From: JBMTVT01 sp049451635
GTDB taxonomy: Bacteria > Bacteroidota > Bacteroidia > Flavobacteriales > Flavobacteriaceae
NCBI GenBank assembly: GCA_049451635.1
Contig: JBMTVT010000007.1
Span: 1-46,661, forward strand
Length of the DNA: 46,661 nucleotides
Direction: 5' to 3'
The notes under the pieces are model-generated. The model saw only the letters and a program-made list of their open reading frames with translations, did not search any database and had not been told where the DNA came from. A program made the translations under genes and the position numbers. Below are positions 34,361 to 43,191 of the stretch, piece by piece. The first letter of the stretch is position 1, and every line of letters starts with the position of its first letter.

Positions 34361-34597
34361 TTCAATGTTTATTTATTTTTTGATAAAAATAGTAATAAAT
34401 GATTTTAAGCATACATTATAATCGCTAAAATTTAGCCAAATTTATTTATTGCTTGCTATCGCTTGAATCTATGGCACTCTATTAAGCAATAAATTTTATC
34501 AATTACAATATAATTTATTAAAATGTTATTGTCATCCTTTTTTATTTTGGATATTCGTATTTTTACGTTATTCTTAAATAAAAAAACAGCGTTTATA
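34361..34597. promoter_or_regulatory. tpx-katG divergent intergenic region
   Basis: The 237-bp AT-rich spacer contains no plausible gene. A variant -7 element, TATTTTTA, is present for each gene: on the minus strand at 34384-34391 for tpx and on the plus strand at 34558-34565 for katG. Both differ from TAnnTTTG at the last base. A peroxide regulator (OxyR- or PerR-like) site would be expected here, but I cannot point to a convincing operator by eye. Confidence 0.35.
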
Positions 34598-36820
34598 ATG
34601 GATAGTAAAACTTTTGATCTTAACGATTCAGATGCAAGCAAATGCCCTTTTTTAAGTGGTAAACAACAAACTGTCGGGGGAGGCGGTGTAAGGAACAGAG
34701 ATTGGTGGCCTAACGAATTAAAATTAAATATTTTAAGACAACATGCAGCTAAATCCAATCCACTTGGTGAAAATTTTGATTACGCTAAGGCATTTAATAG
34801 CCTTAACTATGATGAGTTAAAACAAGATTTAACTAAATTAATGACCGTTTCTCAAGATTGGTGGCCTGCAGATTATGGACATTATGGAGGTTTTATGATT
34901 AGAATGGCATGGCATAGTGCAGGAACGTACCGTGTTGGTGATGGTAGAGGAGGAGCTGGTACAGGTAATCAGCGTTTTGCACCAATAAATAGTTGGCCGG
35001 ATAATGGAAATTTAGATAAAGCTAGATTATTATTATGGCCCATAAAAAAGAAATATGGTAACAAAATCTCTTGGGCAGATTTAATGATATTGGCAGGTAA
35101 TGTGGCTTTGGAATCAATGGGATTCCCAACTTTTGGTTTTGCTGGTGGTAGAGAAGATATATGGGAGCCTGAGCAGGATGTATATTGGGGTAGTGAAACA
35201 GAATGGGGGGCGAATGAAGAACGTTATGGTAGCAGTAGTGATTATGCAGAACGTGATTTAGAAGATCCCCTTGCTGCTGTAATGATGGGTTGGATTTACG
35301 TTAATCCTGAAGGTCCAGATGGTAAGCCAGATCCTGTGGGTTCTGCAAAAGATGTAAGAGAAACATTTGGTCGTATGGCCATGAATGATGAAGAAACAGT
35401 AGCCTTAATTGCTGGTGGCCATACGTTTGGTAAAGCCCACGGCGCAGCTGATCCAGGAAAATATGTAGGTCGTGAACCTCATGGGGCACCCATGGCAGAA
35501 ATGAGCATGGGTTGGAAAAACACTTATAAAAGTGGTGTTTTAGATGATACAATCACTAGTGGTATTGAAGGCGCATGGACTCCAAACCCTACACAATGGG
35601 ATCATGACTATTTTGATGTACTCTTAAATTATGACTGGGAATTGACAAAAAGTCCAGCTGGTGCTCACCAATGGACACCAACTGCCGAATCGCATGCACG
35701 TATGGCGCCAAAAGCGGGAGATCCAAACGGGAAACAAGCTTTAATGATGACTACAGCCGATATAGCATTAAAGACCGACCCGAAATATTTAGAGATTTCT
35801 AAAAAATTCCACGAGGATCACAAAGCCTTTGAAGATGCCTTTGCTCGTGCTTGGTATAAATTAACGCATCGCGACATGGGACCAATAGATCGTTACTTAG
35901 GTCCAGAAGTTCCAAAAGAGACATTAATTTGGCAAGATCCAATTCCTAAAGTAGATTATACTTTAAGTGATGCTGATATCACATCTTTAAAGAAAATGAT
36001 TTTAGCTTCTGGCTTAAGCATTCCAGAATTGGTTAGAACTGCTTGGGCTTCAGCATCAACCTACAGAGATTCCGATAAGCGTGGCGGTGCAAACGGTGCT
36101 CGTTTAAGATTAGAGCCTCAAAGAAGCTGGAAAGTAAATAATCCAGAAGAATTAGATAAAGTTCTTGATGTTCTTGAAGGTATTCAAAATGAATTTAAAG
36201 GAACTGTGTCTATGGCAGATTTAATAGTATTGGCGGGTACTGCAGCTATTGAGGAAGCAGCAAACAATGCAGGTCATGATATTTCTGTGCCATTTGCTTC
36301 AGGCAGAGGTGATGCTACACAAGAACAAACCGATGTAGAACAGTTCAACTATTTAAAACCTTTAGGTGATGGCTTCAGAAATTATGTGAATCCTAACTTA
36401 GATCTAAAAGCTGAAGACTTATTGGTAGATAAAGCTAACTTAATGGCGTTGTCTATTCCTGAAATGACCGTTCTTGTTGGTGGTATGCGTGTACTTGGGG
36501 CTAATTATGATGGCTCTAAACACGGTGTTTTTACTGATAACGTTGGACATCTTACTAACGATTTCTTCAAGAACTTGGTAGATATGACTTACACTTGGAG
36601 TGCAACTTCAGATGACGAAAAGTACTTTGAAGGTAGAGACCGCAGAACGGGTGAAGTGAAGTTCACTGGTTCACGTGCAGACTTAATCTTTGGTTCTAAT
36701 ACAGAATTGAGAGCTGTGTGCGAAGTATATGCAGCAGATGATGCTGAAGAGAAATTTATAAAAGATTTTGTTGCAGCATGGACTAAAGTTATGAATGCTG
36801 ATAGATTTGATTTAAAATAA
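34598..36820 (+). CDS. katG: Catalase-peroxidase
   Basis: A haem enzyme that breaks down hydrogen peroxide. The 740-residue protein has the usual duplicated peroxidase domains. The distal site RMAWHSAGTYR gives Arg102, Trp105 and His106; the Met-Tyr-Trp adduct partners are the Tyr in GWIYVNPEGPDG and the Met in GRMAMNDEE. The proximal haem His is in AGGHTFGKAHG. I chose ATG at 34598 (MDSKTFDLND), because the 25 upstream codons are hydrophobic and not family-like. There is no export signal, so it is cytosolic. A strong terminator follows, then an ankyrin gene. Confidence 0.97.
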   Translation: MDSKTFDLNDSDASKCPFLSGKQQTVGGGGVRNRDWWPNELKLNILRQHAAKSNPLGENFDYAKAFNSLNYDELKQDLTKLMTVSQDWWPADYGHYGGFMIRMAWHSAGTYRVGDGRGGAGTGNQRFAPINSWPDNGNLDKARLLLWPIKKKYGNKISWADLMILAGNVALESMGFPTFGFAGGREDIWEPEQDVYWGSETEWGANEERYGSSSDYAERDLEDPLAAVMMGWIYVNPEGPDGKPDPVGSAKDVRETFGRMAMNDEETVALIAGGHTFGKAHGAADPGKYVGREPHGAPMAEMSMGWKNTYKSGVLDDTITSGIEGAWTPNPTQWDHDYFDVLLNYDWELTKSPAGAHQWTPTAESHARMAPKAGDPNGKQALMMTTADIALKTDPKYLEISKKFHEDHKAFEDAFARAWYKLTHRDMGPIDRYLGPEVPKETLIWQDPIPKVDYTLSDADITSLKKMILASGLSIPELVRTAWASASTYRDSDKRGGANGARLRLEPQRSWKVNNPEELDKVLDVLEGIQNEFKGTVSMADLIVLAGTAAIEEAANNAGHDISVPFASGRGDATQEQTDVEQFNYLKPLGDGFRNYVNPNLDLKAEDLLVDKANLMALSIPEMTVLVGGMRVLGANYDGSKHGVFTDNVGHLTNDFFKNLVDMTYTWSATSDDEKYFEGRDRRTGEVKFTGSRADLIFGSNTELRAVCEVYAADDAEEKFIKDFVAAWTKVMNADRFDLK

Positions 36821-36853
36821 TCCATATAGAATTGATTAATTGCTAAGACTAGT

Positions 36854-36889
36854 AAAGGAATGTGCCAAAAAAGGTACATTCCTTTTTTT
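36854..36889 (+). terminator. Intrinsic terminator after katG
   Basis: A 13-bp stem joins 36854-36866 (AAAGGAATGTGCC) to 36873-36885 with one G.T pair and a six-A loop, and is followed by a T-run to 36889. It lies 34 nt after the katG stop and 21 nt before the ankyrin start, so it should limit but may not block read-through. Confidence 0.85.
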
Positions 36890-36909
36890 AATTTTTTATA
36901 TTGAATAGT

Positions 36910-37380
36910 ATGAACGAAACCGAACTTTTTTTCAATACCATCCATTCTGGAAATGCTAGCAACGTTGAATTGCAATTGAAAAGAAACCCTAATTTGGTAA
37001 ATGCCAAAGATGCTAGAGGGTTTACATCCTTAATCTTTGCCACTTATTTTGATAAAGAAGCAATAGCCAAACTACTAGTGGAACATGGCGCTCCTATTGA
37101 CGCCCAAGATGCTTCAGGAAATACCGCTTTAATTGGTGTTAGTTTTAAGGGAAATGTAGAACTAGTAAGCTATTTAATTGAAAAAGGTGCTAATATTAAT
37201 TCGGTTAATAATCAAGGGGCATCTGCATTAATCTTCTCAGCGATGTATAATAAATTGGAAAGTGTGAAACTTTTGTTGAAACATAACGCGGACAAAACAA
37301 TTAAAGACAACTCAGGAAAAACAGCTTTGGATTATGCTAAGGAAAAAGGGTTTGATAAGATAGTTCGGCTGTTGACTTAA
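36910..37380 (+). CDS. Ankyrin-repeat protein
   Basis: A 156-residue protein built of about four ankyrin repeats; the repeat hallmarks are GFTSLIFATYF, GNTALIGVSFKG, GASALIFSAMYN and GKTALDYAKEKG. There is no evident signal peptide, so it is probably cytosolic. Ankyrin proteins encoded beside catalases are known, for example AnkB beside KatB in Pseudomonas aeruginosa, where it supports catalase activity; a similar link to katG here is an inference from position. ATG at 36910 is preferred over the TTG three codons earlier. Confidence 0.88.
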   Translation: MNETELFFNTIHSGNASNVELQLKRNPNLVNAKDARGFTSLIFATYFDKEAIAKLLVEHGAPIDAQDASGNTALIGVSFKGNVELVSYLIEKGANINSVNNQGASALIFSAMYNKLESVKLLLKHNADKTIKDNSGKTALDYAKEKGFDKIVRLLT

Positions 37381-37424
37381 GTAATTTTTTTCGCAAAATC
37401 AATTTTTAATTAAAAAAGCAAATT

Positions 37425-38906
37425 TTATTTATCTCTCAACATTTTTATCTTAATTCTAAAAGCTGCAAAAAGCAAAGTTGTAAAAGGGCTTAACCAGTTA
37501 AAAATAGCATAACCGGCATAATGCAAGGTGTCAACCCCTAAAACGCCACTTTGGTAAGCACCACAGGTATTCCAAGGTACTAAAACCGAGGTTACCGTAC
37601 CACTATCTTCTAAAGTTCTACTTAAGTTTTCTGGCGCCAATCCTTTCTCTTTAAATGCTTTAGCATACATTTTTCCAGGTACTACAATGGCTAAATATTG
37701 GTCGCTAGCCGTTACGTTTAACGCTAAACAACTAGCCACGGTACTTGCAAACAGCCCAAATGTGGTATGGAACAATTTTAATAAGGCTTTACTAATGGTT
37801 GTTAAGGCACCAATGGCATCCATAATGCCACCAAATGTCATGGCGCATAAAATAAGCCAAATAGTTCCCAGCATTTTTGCCATACCACCAGATTTAAATA
37901 AATCTTGTAATGCTTCATTGTCGGTTGGTATAGAGGTATCAACGGTTATAGCATTCATAATACCTTTATAGCCTGTTGTAAAATCTAATTTTGTACCGCC
38001 TCCTATAGAGGCTACAATATCTGGTTGAAAAATAAGGGCTGCTATACCGCCTAAAAGCGTACCAACTAATAAGGCTATGAGTGGTGATGTTTTTTTAACA
38101 ATCAACACAATAACGATTACTGGCACAACAAATAACCACGGACTTACAGTAATGGAGGATTCTATGGATTCAAAAATAACATGCGTATCGGCAGTACCAC
38201 TGGTATCTAGATTAAAACCAATAATGATGAATACAATAAGCGTCACAATGATGGTTGGTACCGTGGTGTTGAGCATATACTTAATATGGGTAAATAAATC
38301 GGTTCCCGCCATGGCAGGTGCTAAATTGGTGGTGTCGCTCATAGGTGAGATTTTATCACCAAAATAAGCCCCTGAGATAATGGCACCTGCGGTCATTCCT
38401 AAAGGTACGCCTAAAGCATCTGCAATACCTATAAGTGCAATTCCTACGGTTGCTGAAGTGGTCCAGCTGCTACCAGTGGCAATGGAAATAATGGCACAAA
38501 TAATAACACAGGACATCAAAAAAATAGTAGGATTTAAAATTTGTAAACCATAATAAATCATGGTGGGAATGATGCCACTTATCAACCAAGTGCCAGCCAA
38601 AGCCCCAACCATGAGCAATATTAAAATAGAACTAGTGGTAGACTTAACATTTTTGGCTACTTCTTCAATCATTTGATTAAAGGTTACTTTATTAAACAAA
38701 CCAACAATAGCTGCCACAGCTCCACCAAGTAATAAAATGAATTGGTTTGACCCACTTAATGCATCATCTCCAAAAACAAAAACATTATAAGCCAACATAC
38801 CCACTAACACTATAACAGGGATTAGTGCTTCCCAAATATTTAATTCTTTGTTTTTAACAATGTGTTCGTCCTGTGGAACTCTTGTTTTGATGTTTTGGCT
38901 TTCCAT
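37425..38906 (-). CDS. nhaC: NhaC-family Na+/H+ antiporter
   Basis: A 493-residue membrane protein with about 11-12 hydrophobic segments, of the NhaC branch of the IT superfamily. Recognisable segments are GSSWTTSATVGIALIGIADALGVP, GAYFGDKISPMSDTTNLAPA and the late VPWNTCGAYQSGVLGV. It would expel Na+ in exchange for protons, as suits a marine flavobacterium, although some relatives exchange malate and lactate. The start is ATG. It is divergent from the membrane hydrolase gene across 98 bp. Confidence 0.92.
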   Translation of the reverse strand: MESQNIKTRVPQDEHIVKNKELNIWEALIPVIVLVGMLAYNVFVFGDDALSGSNQFILLLGGAVAAIVGLFNKVTFNQMIEEVAKNVKSTTSSILILLMVGALAGTWLISGIIPTMIYYGLQILNPTIFLMSCVIICAIISIATGSSWTTSATVGIALIGIADALGVPLGMTAGAIISGAYFGDKISPMSDTTNLAPAMAGTDLFTHIKYMLNTTVPTIIVTLIVFIIIGFNLDTSGTADTHVIFESIESSITVSPWLFVVPVIVIVLIVKKTSPLIALLVGTLLGGIAALIFQPDIVASIGGGTKLDFTTGYKGIMNAITVDTSIPTDNEALQDLFKSGGMAKMLGTIWLILCAMTFGGIMDAIGALTTISKALLKLFHTTFGLFASTVASCLALNVTASDQYLAIVVPGKMYAKAFKEKGLAPENLSRTLEDSGTVTSVLVPWNTCGAYQSGVLGVDTLHYAGYAIFNWLSPFTTLLFAAFRIKIKMLRDK

Positions 38907-38975
38907 GTAGATTTATTTTTTTTTATTTGTAATGTTACGATTTTCAAAGAAGCTATGCAAATACCAAGAGTTGCT

Positions 38976-38983
38976 TACATTTG
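38976..38983 (+). promoter_or_regulatory. Probable -7 promoter element of the membrane hydrolase gene
   Basis: TACATTTG matches TAnnTTTG exactly and lies 21 nt before the ATG at 39005, the same spacing as at moeA. Confidence 0.42.
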
Positions 38984-39004
38984 TTATTAGTTTGAAATAA
39001 TTAT

Positions 39005-40027
39005 ATGGACTCATTGACTCAAATTGTGCTAGGTGCTGCTTGTGGAGAAGTGGCTTTAGGAAAAAAAATTGGTAACAAAGCCTTGTTGTTTGGAGCTATT
39101 GGTGGCACCATTCCAGATTTAGATGTTTTTGTTGCCCATTGGATTTACAACAATGAAATTGATGCGATGCTTTTCCATAGAGGTTTTATGCACTCCATTT
39201 TATTTTCTGTTTTGGGGGCGCTTGTGTTAGGTTGGTTATCTTTTAAGCTTTATAATTCCGGAAGGCGATTGCATACAACTGTTCAGAAAGACTGGCTTTG
39301 GTTGTGGTTTTTGTCCTTGTTTACACATCCTGTTTTAGATTGTTTTACACCCTATGGCACACAGTTATTTGCGCCTTTTTCCAATTACAGGGTGGCCTTC
39401 AATAATATTGCGGTTGTTGATCCTGCTTATACATTTCCGTTTTTGATTTGTATGATAGTTTTAATGTTTTTTAATAGAACGTCATATAAAAGACGCTTTT
39501 TATTGAAAATGGGTGTAGGTATTAGTTCAATTTATATGCTCTTTACCTTGGGAAACAAGCTTTATATTGATTCTGTTTTTAAAAAATCGTTGAATGAAAA
39601 TAATATAAGTTTTAATCGTTTTACAACCCAACCTGCAATTTTTAATAATATTTTGTGGTATGGTATTGCTGAAACAGAAAACACCTATGTGGTAGCAGAC
39701 CATTCCTTATTTGATACCGAAAGTAGTTTTTTAAACTTCAGAAAAGTGCCAAAACAACGTGACTTAAGCTCCGAGGAATTTGAGGATATTAAGCATTTGG
39801 CTTTGTTTAGCAATCAATATTACAGTATTTATCAAGTAGGAGAAAATGAATACCATTATAACGATTTACGCTATCCAATTTTAGAAGACAGTAATCCTGT
39901 TAGTTCAGTATTTAGCCTACGGCTTTATAAAGATGGCAATAGGTTAAATATGAAGCCTTTTGAACCTAAGTTTGAAAGTTTGGGCGATATATTATCAGCT
40001 TTATGGCAACGTATTAAGGGTATTTAA
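39005..40027 (+). CDS. Membrane-bound metal-dependent hydrolase (YdjM family)
   Basis: A 340-residue integral membrane protein of the LexA-regulated YdjM/DUF457 family, annotated as metal-dependent hydrolase. Conserved segments are MDSLTQIVLGAACGEVALG at the N-terminus, GTIPDLDVF, HRGFMHSILF and FTHPVLDCFTPYG, whose His and Asp residues sit at membrane edges and could bind a metal. Four or five hydrophobic segments fill the first half; the last ~140 residues are soluble. The reaction is unknown. It converges on the PLP-lyase gene with a 16-nt gap. Confidence 0.86.
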   Translation: MDSLTQIVLGAACGEVALGKKIGNKALLFGAIGGTIPDLDVFVAHWIYNNEIDAMLFHRGFMHSILFSVLGALVLGWLSFKLYNSGRRLHTTVQKDWLWLWFLSLFTHPVLDCFTPYGTQLFAPFSNYRVAFNNIAVVDPAYTFPFLICMIVLMFFNRTSYKRRFLLKMGVGISSIYMLFTLGNKLYIDSVFKKSLNENNISFNRFTTQPAIFNNILWYGIAETENTYVVADHSLFDTESSFLNFRKVPKQRDLSSEEFEDIKHLALFSNQYYSIYQVGENEYHYNDLRYPILEDSNPVSSVFSLRLYKDGNRLNMKPFEPKFESLGDILSALWQRIKGI

Positions 40028-40043
40028 GGACTTTCTAAAGTTT

Positions 40044-41243
40044 TTATAACACCTTAAGTTCTTTCATACATTGACGCATCATTTGGTAAGTTCTTTCTAT
40101 ATCGGCATCCAATCCTATTGAAAAACGAATCAACCCATCACTTAATCCCATGGCTTTTTGCTCTTCCTTAGGAATTTCTGAGGAAGTAGATGTGCCTGGA
40201 GCACTGAATAAGGTTTTATAAAACCCTAAGCTAACTGCTAAATACCCCAAGTTTCTGTTTTGCATAAGTTCCATAAGTTCGTTAGCTTTCTCTAAGGAAT
40301 CTACATCAACAGTCAGCATACCACCAAAGCCATATTGTGGGTTCATCATGCTTTTAAACAATTCGTGCGAAGGATGCGATTTTAAGCCTGGATAAACCGT
40401 TTTTAACCCGTCAGTTTCAAATTTTTCAGCTAAATACAGGGCGTTTTTACTGTGTTGCTGCATTCTGATATGAAGCGTTCTTAAATTTTTCAAAATGGAA
40501 GCGGCTCTTAAGCTATCCATCGTTGAGCCTAACAATATAGAAGCACCATCATTCACATTTCTCAAGTCATTTATGAATTCTTGAGTACCACAAACCACAC
40601 CGCCAACCGTATCGCTTGAGCCGTTTATGAATTTTGTTAAACTATGGATTACCACATCGGCACCTAGAATAGCTGGTGAAATAGATAGCGGCGAAAAGGT
40701 GTTATCCACCACCAATTTTAGTTGGTGTTTTTTTGCAATTTCGGCTAGACCCTTAATGTCAGCGACTTCTAAAAGCGGATTGCTCACCGATTCACAGTAT
40801 ATAACTTTTGTGTTTTTGGTAATGGCAGCTTCAACTTTTTCTAAATTGGTAATATCTATAAATGAGGTTTTAATATTGAAACGTGGTGTAAAATTTTTAA
40901 GGAAGGCATAAGTGCCACCGTAAATGGTTCTACTTGAAACAATATGATCTCCTGCGCTGCATAATTGTAATAATACTGGCGTGATAGCGCCCATACCAGA
41001 TGCCGAAACATTAGCAGTTTCCGTACCTTCCATGGCAGCTAATGCTTCACCTAAATACAGATTGGAAGGTGAAGAGTGGCGGGAGTATAAATAACACCCA
41101 TCTGCATTGCCTTCAAAGGTATCAAACATAGTTTTTGCTGATAAAAACGTATATGTTGATGAATCTGAAATGGATGGGTTAACACCTCCAAATTCACCAA
41201 AATATTGTAAATCCTGTATGCTGTTTGCGGGTTTAAATGTCAT
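40044..41243 (-). CDS. Cys/Met-metabolism PLP enzyme, methionine gamma-lyase-like
   Basis: A 399-residue PLP enzyme of the Cys/Met metabolism family (fold type I). Lys204 in HSLTKFINGSSDTVGG forms the internal aldimine, Asp180 in LVVDNTFSP pairs with the pyridine nitrogen, and Tyr108 in SRTIYGGT stacks on PLP. The phosphate-binding loop is SASGMGAI. It may be a methionine gamma-lyase, cystathionine lyase or O-acetylhomoserine sulfhydrylase; the sequence alone does not decide. The divergent Lrp-type gene next to it suggests control by an amino acid, as in methionine or branched-chain amino acid breakdown. Confidence 0.88.
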   Translation of the reverse strand: MTFKPANSIQDLQYFGEFGGVNPSISDSSTYTFLSAKTMFDTFEGNADGCYLYSRHSSPSNLYLGEALAAMEGTETANVSASGMGAITPVLLQLCSAGDHIVSSRTIYGGTYAFLKNFTPRFNIKTSFIDITNLEKVEAAITKNTKVIYCESVSNPLLEVADIKGLAEIAKKHQLKLVVDNTFSPLSISPAILGADVVIHSLTKFINGSSDTVGGVVCGTQEFINDLRNVNDGASILLGSTMDSLRAASILKNLRTLHIRMQQHSKNALYLAEKFETDGLKTVYPGLKSHPSHELFKSMMNPQYGFGGMLTVDVDSLEKANELMELMQNRNLGYLAVSLGFYKTLFSAPGTSTSSEIPKEEQKAMGLSDGLIRFSIGLDADIERTYQMMRQCMKELKVL

Positions 41244-41401
41244 AATGCTATAGGTTTATAATCTTCAAATTTCTGTTATTTAAGACAAAAAATCAATAAT
41301 TATTACTATATATAGAAAATAAGTCTATTATTGTTTTATTTTTTAGTTATATTTATTTTAATCTAATAATAAATAAGTATTTTTAAGAAAAATTTTCATT
41401 T
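41244..41401. promoter_or_regulatory. PLP lyase-lrp divergent spacer, candidate operator
   Basis: This 158-bp, very AT-rich spacer holds an inverted repeat, ATTTATT (41351-41357) and AATAAAT (41368-41374), and a TATTTTTA variant -7 element at 41378-41385 for the regulator gene. Lrp-family proteins often bind AT-rich dyads in such spacers, so it is a plausible operator, but low complexity makes chance repeats common here. Confidence 0.35.
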
Positions 41402-41860
41402 ATGATATTTGATTATACCGATAAAAAATTGCTTGAACTCTTACAAACCGACAGCAAACAAACGAACAAGGAGTTGTCTAATAAACTTAATCTTTCTGTT
41501 ACGGCAGTTTACGAGCGAATAAAAAAACTTGAAAAGGAAGGTTTTATTGATAAATATGTAGCTTTGGTAGATAAAGGAAAAATAAAACGGGATTTTGTTG
41601 TTTTTTGCCATATAAAGCTCGTGCAGCATTCGCAAGATTTTGTGATTAAATTTGAAAAAGAGGTCACCAATTTAAACGAAGTATTAGAGTGTTACCATGT
41701 AAGTGGCGATTATGATTATTTACTAAAAGTTTTGGTTGAAGATATGGCTGCTTTTAGGGAATTTATGGTAAATAAACTAACCACAATAAACCATATTGGT
41801 AGTACTCATAGCATGTTTGTAATAAATGAAGTGAAGCATACCACACTCATAAATCTTTAA
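41402..41860 (+). CDS. Lrp/AsnC family transcriptional regulator
   Basis: A 152-residue regulator. Residues 1-60 form the AsnC-type helix-turn-helix (DKKLLELLQTDSKQTNKELS, then NLSVTAVYERIKKLEKEGFI), and the rest is the RAM/SAM ligand-binding and oligomerisation domain with VLECYHVSGDYDYLLKVLVED. It probably senses an amino acid and regulates the divergent Cys/Met-type PLP enzyme, and perhaps itself. A decayed histidine kinase gene begins 1 nt after its stop. Confidence 0.92.
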   Translation: MIFDYTDKKLLELLQTDSKQTNKELSNKLNLSVTAVYERIKKLEKEGFIDKYVALVDKGKIKRDFVVFCHIKLVQHSQDFVIKFEKEVTNLNEVLECYHVSGDYDYLLKVLVEDMAAFREFMVNKLTTINHIGSTHSMFVINEVKHTTLINL

Positions 41861-41861
41861 A

Positions 41862-42498
41862 ATGAATACATTACGCTATGAACATTACGAGTTTTTACCC
41901 TTTTTGTTTTGGTGCCCGTTAGTTTTGCTTTCGATTTTCCCATTTGGATAAAAATGTTCTTGGGTGCTTCTGGTTTTCTTTGTGTTGTTTATATTTTATT
42001 GAAAGTTGAAAAAGAAAAATTTAAAGACACATCAGAGGTATTAAAGCAAAGTTTATCAGAGGTTAGACAATTATCAAAAACATTAAAGAATGAGGTAGTT
42101 TTAAATATTGGTTTTGAGCAATCGATAACCAATGAATTGAATCGCTTAAAAAAATGAAATTTAATTCAGCAGAATTAAAAATTATAGGTAATCCTGTAAG
42201 TTTCACCAGTAGAAAGCATGAAATCACCATTTTGTAGGATACTTTAGGAATTTTTATCAAATTCTGTAAAATATTCCAAAGCTAAAAACCTAAAAATAGC
42301 TTTACACTACAGACCACATAGGCTGTATATTATAGCTGAAGATGATGGTAAAGGTTTTAATATGGATGAAGTTGAAAAAGGATCGGGGTTAATCAATATG
42401 AAAAGTAGAGAAATATTGGTACATGCTGATTAACTTTAAGCTCAAAACCAAACAAAGGGGTTAAAATGGAGATAGATTACCCATACGCATTAAGTTAA
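41862..42498 (+). pseudogene. Decayed sensor histidine kinase
   Basis: Pieces of one histidine kinase lie in order in different frames. From ATG 41862 a membrane segment (FLPFLFWCPLVLLSIFPFG) runs into a stop; the next frame continues with FLGASGFLCVVYILL and LSEVRQLSKTLKNEVVLNIG up to 42157. An A-run near 42148-42154 shifts the frame to KFNSAELKIIGNPVSF. The ATPase N-box (EFLSNSVKYSK, from 42248) follows a TAG at 42245-42247 where CAG is expected. G1 is DDGKGF (42341-42358) and G2 is GSGLINM (42380-42400). After TAA at 42431 another frame gives LSSKPNKGVKMEIDYP to 42498. The phospho-acceptor His region is missing between the membrane part and SEVRQLSK, so an internal deletion also occurred. 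Confidence 0.85.
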
Positions 42499-43191
42499 CA
42501 TACACGCATCCCAAATAGGATCTTTAGGTAAAGGCGCTGTAATTTGTATTGTTTCTTTTTTTACTGGGTGAATAAATTCTATGTTTCTAGCATGCAAATG
42601 AATGCTGGCATCGTTATTGCTTCTCTCGAAACCATACTTTAAATCACCTTTTATTGGGCATCCAATTTGGGAAAGTTGTGAACGAATTTGATGGTGCCTA
42701 CCGGTTTCCAAATTAAGTTCAAGTAAAAAATAATTATCCAGTTTTTTTAATAATTTATAGTTAAGAATGGCTTTTTTGCTGTCTTTTACTTCATTTGAAT
42801 GCGCATAAGATTTGTTGTTTTTTGGGTTCTTTTTTAACCAATTTATTAGGGTTCCCTTAGTTTTTGGTGGTTGGTTTTTTACAATGGCCCAATAGGTTTT
42901 TTTGGCTTCTTTATCAGCAAAAAGTTTGTTTAATCTTGGTAAAGCTTTACTGGTTTTAGAAAAAACAACAATACCCGTTGTTGGTCTGTCTAACCTATGG
43001 ACTACACCTAAATATACGTTACCAGATTTATTGTATTTATCTTTAATATATTCTTTTACAACCTCACTCAAGGGCTTATCCCCAGTTTTGTCTCCTTGTA
43101 CAATATCGCCAGCTCTTTTATTTACGACTATGATGTGGTTGTCTTCATAAAGAACTTGTAAATTATCTTTTGTTGAAAGAATTTTAGGCAT
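42490..43191 (-). CDS. RluA-family pseudouridine synthase
   Basis: A 233-residue RNA pseudouridine synthase. The catalytic Asp68 lies in VVHRLDRPTTGIVVFSKT, and ETGRHHQIRSQLSQIGCPIKGD is the second family motif. It has no S4 domain, so it resembles short RluA/YqcB-type enzymes acting on rRNA or tRNA; the target uridine is not evident. Its ATG overlaps the panB stop by one base (TAATG), a sign of translational coupling. Its 3' end overlaps the end of the decayed kinase on the other strand. Confidence 0.92.
   Translation of the reverse strand: MPKILSTKDNLQVLYEDNHIIVVNKRAGDIVQGDKTGDKPLSEVVKEYIKDKYNKSGNVYLGVVHRLDRPTTGIVVFSKTSKALPRLNKLFADKEAKKTYWAIVKNQPPKTKGTLINWLKKNPKNNKSYAHSNEVKDSKKAILNYKLLKKLDNYFLLELNLETGRHHQIRSQLSQIGCPIKGDLKYGFERSNNDASIHLHARNIEFIHPVKKETIQITAPLPKDPIWDACMLT

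Noticed and set aside
34523..34597. Signal-peptide-like extension of KatG
   Set aside because: The in-frame codons upstream of 34598 are poorly conserved in type and overlap a promoter-like element; KatG normally begins as MDSKTF-like.
35301..35552. Reading frame antisense to katG, with other long antisense frames elsewhere
   Set aside because: They lie wholly within well-recognised genes, have low-complexity composition and no family resemblance.
41909..42157. Stand-alone 82-residue membrane protein
   Set aside because: It is the middle part of a frameshifted histidine kinase whose ATPase boxes follow downstream in other frames.
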